A stretch of 56,911 bases of DNA, from the NCBI RefSeq assembly GCF_003461245.1, contig NZ_QTWS01000027.1, positions 1 to 56,911 of the forward strand, written 5' to 3'. Both the position numbers and the translations under genes were made by a program. Shown in pieces: positions 1-7,713 of this stretch (the stretch's first letter is position 1; every line of letters begins with the position of its first letter). Below the pieces are notes generated by a model. It did not search any database. It was not told the DNA's origin and saw only the letters and a program-made list of their open reading frames with translations. This stretch comes from Blautia sp. AF19-10LB. GTDB taxonomy: Bacteria; Bacillota; Clostridia; Lachnospirales; Lachnospiraceae.

Positions 1-58
1 CATTGAGCAAGAAGCCCCCACTTCAAAATCAAAGATTTAAGTGGTGGGAGCATGTCAC
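1..58 (+). mobile_element. Probable right end of an IS200/IS605 (TnpB-type) element
   Basis: An inverted repeat pairs CCCCCACTT (15-23) with AAGTGGTGGG (39-48) across an A/T-rich loop and is followed by GAGCATGTCAC. This matches, from memory, the subterminal hairpin at the right end of IS200/IS605 elements in Clostridia, where it also forms the 3' end of the TnpB guide (omega) RNA. The tnpB gene would lie to the left of the window. The element abuts the 5' UTR of the next gene. The assignment rests on the hairpin and its motif only. Confidence 0.5.
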
Positions 59-78
59 AGAAAAGGGAGGAAAGAGCC

Positions 79-627
79 GTGTCTGAATATGTTCTTGAAC
101 TTAAAGGCATAACAAAGATTTTCCCGGGCGTTAAGGCACTGAACAATGTACAGTTCCAGTTAAAATCTGGCGAAGTTCACGCACTTATGGGTGAAAACGG
201 TGCTGGTAAATCTACAGACCAGACAGCAGCTCTTCTTCAGAACTACCCAGATCTGAAAGTTATCTGCGCACCTACAACAGTTGGTATCGCTGCAGCAGCT
301 AAATACCTTCAGGACAACGAATCTTCCTGCAAACTGACAGGTCTTGGACTTCCGTCCGAAATGGTTGAGTACACAGGTGATGACGATGCACATTCCTGCC
401 CATACTTCTATCTGTGGGATATGGAAGGTCTTGGAAAACTTTCCGCATATGCAACAATGGCACTTGTAAAAGGTGACATTACTGGTGCAGTTGACGAAAC
501 ATTCACAGCTGGCGATATGGGTGAATACACAATCACAACAGCTGATGACGAAGGAACAGAAATCGTTCTTGGTGAGCCACTTCAGTTTACACCAGACAAC
601 GTAGCTGACTACGCTAAACTGTACTAA
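79..627 (+). pseudogene. In-frame fusion remnant: rhamnose-type ABC ATPase N-terminus joined to substrate-binding protein C-terminus
   Basis: Translation from GTG 79, preceded by GGGAGG at 65-70, gives about 46 residues of a sugar-transporter ATPase (RbsA/RhaT type) up to its Walker A motif GENGAGKST. After ACA at 214-216 the protein becomes the C-terminal half of a periplasmic-binding-type protein of the rhamnose family ([34 protein letters not shown]). Normally these are two genes of one operon. The open frame is kept through the junction, so an intervening stretch was removed exactly in frame. The product has neither a full ATPase nor a full binding fold and no signal peptide, so it is presumably non-functional. 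An in-frame ATG at 52 lies inside the IS end and is less likely to be used. Confidence 0.8.
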
Positions 628-678
628 TCAGCGCGTTTGGAGAAGCTAAAGTTTTTCTGAATATGATAAATCCTTAAA

Positions 679-712
679 GGACAGGGCGGGACCGTAAGGC
701 TTCGCCCTGTCT
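679..712 (+). terminator. GC-rich hairpin after the fusion remnant
   Basis: GACAGGGCG (680-688) pairs with CGCCCTGTC (703-711) around a 14-nt loop. There is no run of T after it, so it is either a weak terminator or an mRNA 3' end stabiliser. It lies between the transporter remnant and the AraC gene. I see no other feature in 628-819. Confidence 0.45.
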
Positions 713-819
713 GCGTTGTACGGGAGCCGGGAGATATTGCAATCGTCATAAGTTACGTGTTAGAATATAAAAAAGCAGGGAACAGCAAAAGTAACGATCA
801 GAAAGCAGGAAGATACCAT

Positions 820-1803
820 ATGCAGCAGGCTTTATTGGACCATTTAAGAAAAATTACAGAGGAAGAACAGCGGATCCTGGACGGAGTCGCGGAGGTAGAT
901 AAGGAGCTGTACACCTCTGGTAAGGATTTTACCGTGGACAGTGCCAAGATGCTCAGCGAGGGCAAGCTGATCGCGGTCAGGACACATACGCGGTTCGTGC
1001 ATTTTCCGTCGCACCGCCATAACTTTATCGAGGTGCTTTATGTCTGTCAGGGACAGCTTACCAATATCATTGGCGGCAAGGAAGTGGTGCTCCGCCAGGG
1101 CGAACTGCTTTTTCTGAACCAGTTTACAAGGCATGAGATCCTGCCGGCGGGAGAAGAAGATATCGCGATCAATTTCATGATCCTTCCGGAGTTTTTTGAT
1201 GTGGCTTATACGATGGCGGGGAATAACAATGTGCTGGCGGATTTTCTGGTAAATGTGCTCCGGCAGGATGATGAGCGCGGCGAATACCTTCATTTCAAGG
1301 TGGCAGAAGTGCTGCAGATCCAGAATCTTCTGGAAAATATGATCTACTCACTGGTGACAGGCAAGGGCGATCAGAATCGGATCAATCAGACGACGATGGG
1401 GCTTATCTTTCTATATCTTCTGGAATCGGTGCAGTATGCGGAAATGCGGCTTCCGAACCAGTATGAAAATATGATCTCCATGACGACACTGGATTATATC
1501 GAGCAGCAGTACAGGACGGCGACCCTGACAGAACTCTGCGAACAGCTTCATCTTCCGATGCATGTACTGAGTAAGATGATCAGGAAAAACACCGGTTTTA
1601 ACTTCAAAGAACTGCTCCAGCGCAAGCGTCTGAGCAAGGCGGCAGAGCTGATGTGTGAGACGGACCTGCCAATCAGTGATGTGATCGCGGCGGTCGGCTA
1701 CGAGAATGGAAGTTATTTTCACCGGGTATTTAAAGAACGTTATAATATGACGCCACGGGCGTTTCGCGTGGCAAATAAAAAAAGTGAAAAGGTACGGCTG
1801 TAG
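820..1803 (+). CDS. AraC-family transcriptional regulator with N-terminal cupin
   Basis: The 327-residue product has an N-terminal cupin sensor fold (about residues 58-130, with the HRHNFIEV stretch at 65-72) and a C-terminal double helix-turn-helix (about 225-320, ending in VGYENGSYFHRVFKERYNMTP, typical of AraC). ATG 820 is chosen because AGGAAG lies 8 nt upstream; an upstream TTG at 757 has no ribosome site. Such regulators usually sense a sugar or sugar derivative. The broken rhamnose-type transporter just upstream may have been its target, but that is inference from position only. Confidence 0.85.
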   Translation: MQQALLDHLRKITEEEQRILDGVAEVDKELYTSGKDFTVDSAKMLSEGKLIAVRTHTRFVHFPSHRHNFIEVLYVCQGQLTNIIGGKEVVLRQGELLFLNQFTRHEILPAGEEDIAINFMILPEFFDVAYTMAGNNNVLADFLVNVLRQDDERGEYLHFKVAEVLQIQNLLENMIYSLVTGKGDQNRINQTTMGLIFLYLLESVQYAEMRLPNQYENMISMTTLDYIEQQYRTATLTELCEQLHLPMHVLSKMIRKNTGFNFKELLQRKRLSKAAELMCETDLPISDVIAAVGYENGSYFHRVFKERYNMTPRAFRVANKKSEKVRL

Positions 1804-1825
1804 ACCATATCTTTTCACTTTTTTT
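1777..1825. terminator. Bidirectional terminator between convergent genes
   Basis: A 15-bp perfect stem pairs 1777-1791 (seven A, then GTGAAAAG) with 1811-1825 (CTTTTCAC, then seven T). The T run serves the rightward araC transcript and the A run becomes a T run for the leftward operon. The stem overlaps the last codons of the araC gene and the stop codon of the gene at 1824-2048, so the two operons share the structure. Confidence 0.8.
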
Positions 1826-2048
1826 ATTTCGCGCTGTTGGCGAGGTTTTTGACAAGTTCAATGTCGGACTGTCTGACTTTGAGATTGGTTTCGATCTTTT
1901 TGCCGGTCGGTGTGGTCACTTTGATCTCGATGATGGTATCTGGTGTGATCGCAGCACCTGCGGTCTGAAGAAATTTAGGAAATTTGGGATGATTTCTGGT
2001 AAAAGCAGCCCAGGAATTTTTTAACTGAAATAAGCCTCCGAAATTCAT
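1824..2048 (-). CDS. Small conserved clostridial protein of unknown function
   Basis: The 74-residue product starts MNFGGLFQLKNSW and contains NHPKFPKFL, a stretch I recall from small uncharacterised clostridial proteins. It has no signal peptide, membrane segment or metal motif. The start at 2048 has an AGGAGG site 6 nt upstream; a longer frame from 2066 lacks one. It is the last gene of a leftward operon after the choloylglycine hydrolase, 18 bp away. I do not know its function. Confidence 0.7.
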   Translation of the reverse strand: MNFGGLFQLKNSWAAFTRNHPKFPKFLQTAGAAITPDTIIEIKVTTPTGKKIETNLKVRQSDIELVKNLANSAK

Positions 2049-2066
2049 ATGGTTCCTCCTGTTCAA

Positions 2067-3041
2067 TTAATTCTGAAAATGGATCTTTTCGCCCTGAATG
2101 ACAGGATAACAGATAAGTGTCCGGCTGTCCAGATTTTCCCGTTTCATGTCAACTGCGGTGATCTGATGATTTTCGTAAGTGGTGTAGTAGTAGATGCCCT
2201 TGGTGGCATTGCAGCAGGATGTGTAGAGTGTGAGCTCATATTTGCCGTCTGCAACTTCACAGCAGCCTCTCTGCTGGTCAACGGAGCCAAGGATATGGAA
2301 AAACTGGCTGACGCTTTCCAGTTCGGAATCGCCGGATCTTGCGTTCATTCTGGTAAAGGCGACTCGGACAAAGCGGGAAGCAGAAGAAAGGTCGCCCGGA
2401 AGTCCGAGTGCCCCCATGCCGCGGCTGTAGGCGGAAAGTGCCAGATCGTCAGCAAAAGTATTGGCAGGCTGTTTCGGCGACAGATGCATGTAGTTGTTTA
2501 ACTGGAACATCTGCTGTGGAAATGGTGGATTGTTGGTGAGGACACCCACCGGATTGTCGTAGATATGAAGCCCGTCGGACATGGATTCCACGGTGATGGA
2601 TTCCTCCTTGTCGGAGATGATCCAGTGGAGCTGTGCCAGTGGAAACTGTTTGCTGAACGGTGTGTTTACCAGGTTCATTCTGGCCAGAAGTGTGCGGACT
2701 TCTGCGACGGAAGCGCACTGGCTGAGAATCCACGGGATGAATTCAAACTGTGCAATGTTGTCAAGCCCTGGCTTTACGTCTGCATAGGCGGCGTTTCCGA
2801 CGAAATTCAGTCCTGCCATGCCGAGCCCTTTCTCGTTGATGGCATCGTAATACAGCGGGTAATTCTCAGCAACATGTGCCATGCCGATGATCGCAAAGTG
2901 CGTATCGATCACTCCTGCATGACGGAAATGAAAAGGGTAATTCCGCGGCGCGATCGTGATCTGGTCGCCGTAGGAAAACTCATAATCGAGAGTCCTTCCG
3001 AAATAAAAATCTCTGGTTTTGTAAGTGGCAGCAGTACACAT
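2067..3041 (-). CDS. Choloylglycine hydrolase family protein (bile salt hydrolase or penicillin V acylase type)
   Basis: This 324-residue Ntn-hydrolase cleaves an amide bond between an acyl group and an amino group, in this family usually glycine- or taurine-conjugated bile acids. The catalytic set is complete: nucleophile Cys2 after the start Met, Arg16, Asp19, Asn79 (GMAGLN), Asn170/171 (GVLTNN) and Arg223 (SRFVR), matching the spacing of the Clostridium perfringens enzyme. The loop SRGMGALGLPGDLSS is typical of bile salt hydrolases. There is no signal peptide, so it acts in the cytoplasm. It is the middle gene of a three-gene leftward operon, 14 bp after the preceding gene. Bile salt hydrolase is the likely activity, but substrate cannot be decided from sequence. 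Confidence 0.92.
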   Translation of the reverse strand: MCTAATYKTRDFYFGRTLDYEFSYGDQITIAPRNYPFHFRHAGVIDTHFAIIGMAHVAENYPLYYDAINEKGLGMAGLNFVGNAAYADVKPGLDNIAQFEFIPWILSQCASVAEVRTLLARMNLVNTPFSKQFPLAQLHWIISDKEESITVESMSDGLHIYDNPVGVLTNNPPFPQQMFQLNNYMHLSPKQPANTFADDLALSAYSRGMGALGLPGDLSSASRFVRVAFTRMNARSGDSELESVSQFFHILGSVDQQRGCCEVADGKYELTLYTSCCNATKGIYYYTTYENHQITAVDMKRENLDSRTLICYPVIQGEKIHFQN

Positions 3042-3055
3042 AAAAAATCTCCTTA

Positions 3056-3589
3056 TCAGAAATCGAAATCAGCGTAGTCTTCTGGAAGGAAGCGGTGGTA
3101 GATGATGTGGCATCCTTCGTCTTTGAAACAATAGTAATAAGTGTCGTCTGGTTTGTCTCCAAAGCGGATCAGGCGGTCGAATTCCCCGTTGTCCATTTCT
3201 TCTGTAATGACATTATCAGAATGAGTATGGAACAGATCCAGGATTTCATCCATGGTACAGCCATGTCTGCCGACCAGATTGACAAGCTCCTTGATAAATT
3301 CATTTCCGGCAGTGTTATTATGCACATAGACAGTGCCCTGCTGTGGAATATGGAAACAGAAGCGGTCGCCCTTGTGGGAAACCTCAATGTCTCCGAGTTT
3401 GTCTGTAATAGAAGCAGGAAGCACTTCAAGACGTGCCTGCATCTCATCAGCAGTGTCAGCAGCATCGAAGAAGTGATTCAGAGAAGAAAGCGGATAGTAC
3501 AGACGGATATCCTCCCTAAAAAATCCAAGCTTCGCCTGCTCTTCTTTGATGATGTCGATTAAATTTCTTTCAAGTTTATCATAACCCAT
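3056..3589 (-). CDS. Uncharacterised protein, probable DUF3877 family
   Basis: The 177-residue soluble protein begins MGYDKLERNLIDIIKEEQ and contains RLYYPLSSLNHFF, which I associate with the uncharacterised DUF3877 family of Lachnospiraceae. It has no membrane segment, signal or recognisable catalytic motif; the C-terminus is acidic and aromatic (DDTYYYCF, PEDYADFDF). AGGAGG stands 7 nt before the ATG. It is the first gene of the operon that continues with the choloylglycine hydrolase, so the two are probably co-expressed. No function can be given. Confidence 0.7.
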   Translation of the reverse strand: MGYDKLERNLIDIIKEEQAKLGFFREDIRLYYPLSSLNHFFDAADTADEMQARLEVLPASITDKLGDIEVSHKGDRFCFHIPQQGTVYVHNNTAGNEFIKELVNLVGRHGCTMDEILDLFHTHSDNVITEEMDNGEFDRLIRFGDKPDDTYYYCFKDEGCHIIYHRFLPEDYADFDF

Positions 3590-3735
3590 GATGGGACCTC
3601 CTAAACAAGTTAATTCACTGCAACATATTGTACCAGATTCTCACCGAGATTACCAGACCGGCAGAAGAAAATAGTTACAAAAAACAACCATTTCACATCA
3701 GCTGTTTTTCGACAAAACCTTACAAAAACTGCTCG

Positions 3736-3764
3736 TTGACAGTACAGTGGCGGTAAGGTATCAT
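3736..3764 (+). promoter_or_regulatory. Sigma-A promoter of the ArsC/Spx-like gene
   Basis: TTGACA (3736-3741), a 17-bp spacer and TATCAT (3759-3764) form a near-consensus promoter 46 bp before the ATG at 3811. The region also contains a possible leftward -10 (TACAAT on the minus strand, near 3630) for the divergent operon. Confidence 0.8.
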
Positions 3765-3810
3765 AGAACAAAAGAGGCTTAATATCTCTATAAAGAGGAG
3801 GAACATCATT

Positions 3811-4164
3811 ATGTTAGTATTGGTATACCGAAAATGCAGCACCTGTCAGAAAGCCCTCAAATGGCTGGAGGAGCATAAAATCTTTTTTGAGGAACGCGCG
3901 ATCGTGGATGAGAATCCTACTTACGAGGAATTAAAGGAATGGTACGGAAAAAGCGGACTGCCGCTCAAGAAGTTCTTCAACACCAGCGGCATGCTCTACA
4001 AGCAGATGAACCTCAAGGATAAGCTTCCAGAGATGACCGAAGACGAACAGCTCAGACTCCTCGCTACCGACGGCATGCTGGTCAAACGCCCCCTCGTAAT
4101 TGGCGAAGACTTCGTCCTGACCGGTTTCCGCGAGAAGGAGTGGGAGGAGAAGATACGGGGGTGA
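3811..4164 (+). CDS. ArsC/Spx-like thioredoxin-fold protein (arsenate reductase family)
   Basis: The 117-residue thioredoxin-fold protein carries CSTC at residues 9-12 in YRKCSTCQKALKWLEE, the redox pair typical of Spx, MgsR and YffB-like members of the ArsC family. The second conserved patch, LVKRPLVIG, with its Arg-Pro, is also present. It could be an Spx-type RNA polymerase regulator or a glutaredoxin-like reductase; true Spx proteins are about 130 residues, so a YffB/ArsC-like role fits slightly better. It is preceded by GAGGAGG and stands alone behind its own promoter. Confidence 0.85.
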   Translation: MLVLVYRKCSTCQKALKWLEEHKIFFEERAIVDENPTYEELKEWYGKSGLPLKKFFNTSGMLYKQMNLKDKLPEMTEDEQLRLLATDGMLVKRPLVIGEDFVLTGFREKEWEEKIRG

Positions 4165-4425
4165 AGGATTAAAGAATGCTGGAACCCCAACGATATTATC
4201 CACACGATCTGTGCATTTGCGAATGACTTTCCTAATGTAAATGGTGGTTATCTTGTCATAGGGATTCAGGCCGAAGAAGGGATTCCCATACTCCCGCCCA
4301 AAGGTCTTCCACGAAATACGCTGGATTCTGTACAGCAGGAGATTTTTCAGTATTGCAACATGATCACACCCAGATATATTCCGCGGATTGAAGTATTTTA
4401 TAGCGGCCCACATACTGACGGATGA
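4165..4425 (+). pseudogene. Fragment of an AlbA_2 (Schlafen-type) DNA-binding protein
   Basis: Directly after the ArsC-like stop codon, and in the same frame, about 86 codons without a start encode ECWNPNDIIHTICAFAND, GGYLVIGI and PILPPKGLPRNTLDS. This is the first half of the AlbA_2 domain found in RecG-like or Schlafen-type transcriptional regulators. The frame ends at TGA 4423. Both the start and the rest of the protein are missing, so it is a relic of a gene truncated by a deletion at each side. Confidence 0.75.
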
Positions 4426-4473
4426 TTTTTTACTGTAAAATTTTCCTCCACGAAAGTTTTCTCCATTTATCTA

Positions 4474-4502
4474 TTGTATTTTTGCATGCATTCGTGTAAA
4501 AT
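4474..4502 (+). promoter_or_regulatory. Candidate promoter of gltA-trpS
   Basis: TTGTAT (4474-4479), a 17-bp spacer and TAAAAT (4497-4502) lie about 117 bp before the citrate synthase start in a very AT-rich stretch. A second possible -10 (TATTAT near 4535) is nearby, so the start point is uncertain. Confidence 0.45.
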
Positions 4503-4618
4503 AAATTACAATTTAGTCTGGTAAAGCACGAATATGTATTATAACAGACCATTGAATAATAGAAAATTTTTATTATCATACCAGTACAAGAAATACACAG
4601 ATGAAGGAGAGAGAATAA

Positions 4619-6136
4619 ATGGCAGATCATGAAATGTTAAATCTTGACGAGATGGGCACTCTGAAAGACAGTATGGAGCTTCTTGGGGAAGAACTGATGA
4701 ATGGCCATCGGATCAACCCAAATCTCTATGTAGAATACGATGTAAAGAGAGGTCTTCGTGACTCCGCAGGTAAAGGTGTCCTGACAGGACTTACCGAAAT
4801 TTCCGATGTTACAGGTTACGACCTGATCAACGGGCGCAAGATCCCTGCACACGGCAGACTGTACTATCAGGGATATAATGTAAACGATATCGTAGACGGC
4901 CTCAAAGGACGTAAATTCGGTTTTGAGGAAACCATTTACCTCCTTCTGTTCGGCAGACTTCCATCCGACAAGGACATGGAAGTTTTCAAAAACATCATGG
5001 CAAACTTCGAGACCCTGTCCGGTCGTTTTGTCCGTGACGTTGTCATGAAAGCTTCCAACGGCGATATCATGAACGCAATGCAGAGATGCATCCTCACTCT
5101 GTACACCTACGACTCCAAACCAGAGGACAACTCCGCAGAAAACGTTCTCCGTCAGAGTATCGAAATGATCGCGAAACTGCCTCTGATCGCAGTATATTCC
5201 TATCATTCCTACAGACATTTCCGTAAAGATGAGACCCTGTTCATCCGCAACCCACAGAAGGACCTTTCCCTCGCAGAAAACATCCTTCTGATGCTCCGTC
5301 CGGACGGCAAATACACAGAACTGGAAGCAAAGGTTCTCGACATCGCACTGATCCTTCATGCAGAGCACGGCGGTGGTAACAACTCTACATTCACCACACA
5401 CGTAGTTACCTCATCAGGAACAGACACCTATTCTTCCGTTGCAGCATCCATCGGTTCCCTCAAGGGACCTCGTCATGGTGGTGCAAACCTCAAAGTCCAG
5501 AACATGTTCGAGGATATCAAGGCAAACGTCAAAGACTGGACCGATGAGAAAGAAGTGGAAAGCTATCTCCGCAAGATCCTCAACAAAGAAGTCTTCGACC
5601 ACAGCGGTCTGATCTACGGTATGGGACACGCCGTTTATACCCTTTCTGACCCACGTGAAGTCATCTTGAAACGCTTCGCCAAAGACCTCGCAATGGAGAA
5701 GGGCATGATGAAGGAATTTGCCCTCTACGAACTCGTAGAACGCCTTGCCGGAAGACTGGTCATGGAACAGAGAAGACTTTTCAAAAATGTCTGCGCAAAC
5801 GTAGACTTTTACAGCGGTTTCGTATATACTATGCTTGGAATCCCGAAAGAGCTGTTCACGCCGATTTTCGCGATCGCACGTATCCCGGGATGGAGCGCGC
5901 ATCGTCTTGAAGAGATCCTCAACGCAAGCAAGATCATCCGTCCGGCATACAAATATGTGGGACATCATGCAAGCTTTGTTCCGTTTGACGAGAGAGCGCC
6001 GGAGGAAGGCTGCGAGGAAGTACTGAGAGAATTAGAAAAGGAAGAAGCAGGACAGCCGGAAGAAAAGGCAGAAACTATAGAAAAAGAGGCACCGCAGGAT
6101 TCGAAGAAGTGCCCTGAGGAGAAGAAGAATAAATGA
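4619..6136 (+). CDS. gltA: Citrate synthase with a long charged C-terminal tail
   Basis: The 505-residue protein condenses acetyl-CoA with oxaloacetate to citrate. The catalytic set is visible: HAEHGGGNNSTF (first His), GMGHAVY (second His) and NVDFYSGF (Asp). It is longer than the usual 370-430 residues, with an N-terminal extension of about 40 residues and a tail of about 45 residues very rich in Glu and Lys that looks disordered. In this anaerobe it probably feeds 2-oxoglutarate and glutamate synthesis. The last 4 bp overlap trpS, so the two are translationally coupled. 2-methylcitrate synthase activity cannot be excluded. Confidence 0.93.
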   Translation: MADHEMLNLDEMGTLKDSMELLGEELMNGHRINPNLYVEYDVKRGLRDSAGKGVLTGLTEISDVTGYDLINGRKIPAHGRLYYQGYNVNDIVDGLKGRKFGFEETIYLLLFGRLPSDKDMEVFKNIMANFETLSGRFVRDVVMKASNGDIMNAMQRCILTLYTYDSKPEDNSAENVLRQSIEMIAKLPLIAVYSYHSYRHFRKDETLFIRNPQKDLSLAENILLMLRPDGKYTELEAKVLDIALILHAEHGGGNNSTFTTHVVTSSGTDTYSSVAASIGSLKGPRHGGANLKVQNMFEDIKANVKDWTDEKEVESYLRKILNKEVFDHSGLIYGMGHAVYTLSDPREVILKRFAKDLAMEKGMMKEFALYELVERLAGRLVMEQRRLFKNVCANVDFYSGFVYTMLGIPKELFTPIFAIARIPGWSAHRLEEILNASKIIRPAYKYVGHHASFVPFDERAPEEGCEEVLRELEKEEAGQPEEKAETIEKEAPQDSKKCPEEKKNK

Positions 6137-7203
6137 AACAGGTTATTTTAACAGGTGACCGTCCTACCGGAAGACTTCATGTAGGACATTATGTAGGATC
6201 ACTGAAGGAGCGTGTCAAACTCCAGAATTCCGGTGATTACGATGAAGTTTATATCATGATCGCAGATGCACAGGCACTGACAGACAACGCCGAGCATCCG
6301 GAGAAAGTACGTCAGAACATCATCCAGGTTGCACTGGATTACCTCGCATGCGGTATCGACCCGGCGAAGTCCACGATCTTTATCCAGTCTATGGTACCGG
6401 AACTGACAGAACTGACATTTTATTATATGAACCTTGTTACTGTTGCACGTGTGCAGCGTAACCCTACCGTTAAATCCGAGATCCAGATGCGTAACTTCGA
6501 AGCAAGCATCCCGGTTGGATTTTTCTGTTATCCGATCAGCCAGGCAGCAGATATCACTGCTTTCCGTGCAACACATGTGCCGGTTGGCGAGGACCAGATG
6601 CCGATGATCGAGCAGTGCAAGGAGATCGTGCACAAATTCAATACCGTATACGGTGAGACTTTGACCGATCCTAAGATCGTTCTGCCGTCCAACAAGGCAT
6701 GCTTACGTCTGCCAGGTATCGATGGCAAGGCCAAAATGAGCAAGTCCCTTGGCAACTGCATCTACCTCTCTGACGAAGAAGCAGATGTCAAGAAAAAGAT
6801 CATGTCCATGTTCACAGACCCGAATCATCTCCGTGTACAGGACCCAGGCCGTGTAGAGGGCAATCCGGTATTCATCTACCTGGAAGCATTCTGCAAGGAT
6901 GAGTATTTCCCGGAATTCCTGCCGGAATACCAGAACCTCGAAGAGCTCGAGGATCACTACCGCAGAGGCGGTCTTGGCGATGTCAAGGTTAAGAAATTCC
7001 TGAACAACGTTATGCAGGCAGAACTTTCACCGATCCGTGCAAGAAGAAAAGAATGGGAGCAGCGCATCCCGGATGTTATGGATATCCTCAGAGAAGGCAG
7101 CAGGGTAGCGGAAGCCAAAGCAGCCGAGACCCTGAATGACGTTAAAGCATCCATGAGGATCAACTACTTTGACAGCGACCAGTCTGATATGTATCAGAAA
7201 TGA
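6133..7203 (+). CDS. trpS: Tryptophan--tRNA ligase
   Basis: This class I aminoacyl-tRNA synthetase of 356 residues attaches tryptophan to tRNA-Trp. The HIGH-type signature appears as HVGH (residues 16-19, in GDRPTGRLHVGHYVGSL) and the KMSKS loop as KAKMSKSLGN near residue 198. ATP- and Trp-binding regions follow the bacterial TrpS pattern and the length is normal. The ATG overlaps the gltA stop (ATGA). I see no T-box in front of it, as expected for a second gene in an operon. Confidence 0.95.
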   Translation: MKQVILTGDRPTGRLHVGHYVGSLKERVKLQNSGDYDEVYIMIADAQALTDNAEHPEKVRQNIIQVALDYLACGIDPAKSTIFIQSMVPELTELTFYYMNLVTVARVQRNPTVKSEIQMRNFEASIPVGFFCYPISQAADITAFRATHVPVGEDQMPMIEQCKEIVHKFNTVYGETLTDPKIVLPSNKACLRLPGIDGKAKMSKSLGNCIYLSDEEADVKKKIMSMFTDPNHLRVQDPGRVEGNPVFIYLEAFCKDEYFPEFLPEYQNLEELEDHYRRGGLGDVKVKKFLNNVMQAELSPIRARRKEWEQRIPDVMDILREGSRVAEAKAAETLNDVKASMRINYFDSDQSDMYQK

Positions 7204-7270
7204 TCAGCCTGCAACGGCTATATGTAATAATCACAACTGCAAGTGGTATGACCAACAATAAAAAATAGTA

Positions 7271-7300
7271 TTGACAATCGACAAAAATCAATGCTATAAT
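7271..7300 (+). promoter_or_regulatory. Sigma-A promoter of the urease operon
   Basis: TTGACA (7271-7276), an 18-bp spacer and TATAAT (7295-7300) are both perfect consensus hexamers. Transcription should begin near 7307 and run straight into the leader hairpins at 7309-7366. A constitutively strong promoter followed by a terminator argues that control is exerted after initiation. Confidence 0.85.
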
Positions 7301-7308
7301 ACCGCATA

Positions 7309-7366
7309 TTCCGAGAGGAACTAAGCAGACGAAGAAGTCTAGGAGACTTTTTCGTTTGCTTTTTTT
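7309..7366 (+). promoter_or_regulatory. Leader attenuator of the urease operon
   Basis: A 17-bp stem pairs 7324-7340 (AGCAGACGAAGAAGTCT) with 7344-7360 (AGACTTTTTCGTTTGCT), with two G-U pairs and a 3-nt loop, followed by six T: a complete intrinsic terminator between promoter and ureA. Two smaller hairpins precede or overlap it: TTCC-GAGA-GGAA just after the start point, and AGAC-GAAGAA-GTCT (7327-7340), which uses the left arm of the terminator and so excludes it. This is the layout of an antitermination switch. ANTAR-type control is possible because of the hexaloop with G at position 4, but A at position 1 is missing, so the factor is unknown. Confidence 0.7.
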
Positions 7367-7398
7367 ATTTTCTAAATACCCATAAAGGAGGAAATGTA

Positions 7399-7701
7399 AT
7401 GCGTTTAAATCCAAAGGAACAGGAAAAGCTTATGCTCCATATGGCAGGAAATCTGGCAAAAGAGCGGAAGGAACGAGGCGTGAAACTGAATTATGTGGAA
7501 GCAGTTGCCTATATCAGCTCAGAACTTCTTGAACTTGCAAGAGACGGCAAAGAAGTAGTCGAACTGATGCAGCTCGGTACCAAAATGCTGACAAAAGACG
7601 ACGTTATGGACGGTGTCGCAGACATGGTACATGAAGTACAGGTAGAGGCAACATTTCCAGATGGAACCAAACTTGTAACAGTACACAATCCGATTCAGTA
7701 A
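7399..7701 (+). CDS. ureA: Urease subunit gamma
   Basis: The 100-residue structural subunit opens with [20 protein letters not shown] and has the conserved [11 protein letters not shown] helix, both hallmarks of UreA. It packs against UreB and UreC in the cytoplasmic (UreABC)3 urease that hydrolyses urea to ammonia and carbamate. AAGGAGG precedes the ATG. It is the first gene of the eight-cistron operon; ureB follows after 12 bp. Separate gamma and beta subunits are the usual bacterial form, unlike the fused subunit of Helicobacter. Confidence 0.97.
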   Translation: MRLNPKEQEKLMLHMAGNLAKERKERGVKLNYVEAVAYISSELLELARDGKEVVELMQLGTKMLTKDDVMDGVADMVHEVQVEATFPDGTKLVTVHNPIQ

Positions 7702-7713
7702 AGGAGGACAACT

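Noticed and set aside
7309..7340. Firm assignment of an ANTAR-binding double hairpin
   Set aside because: The first hairpin has a 4-nt loop and the second hexaloop lacks A at position 1, so the consensus is not met; kept only as a possibility.
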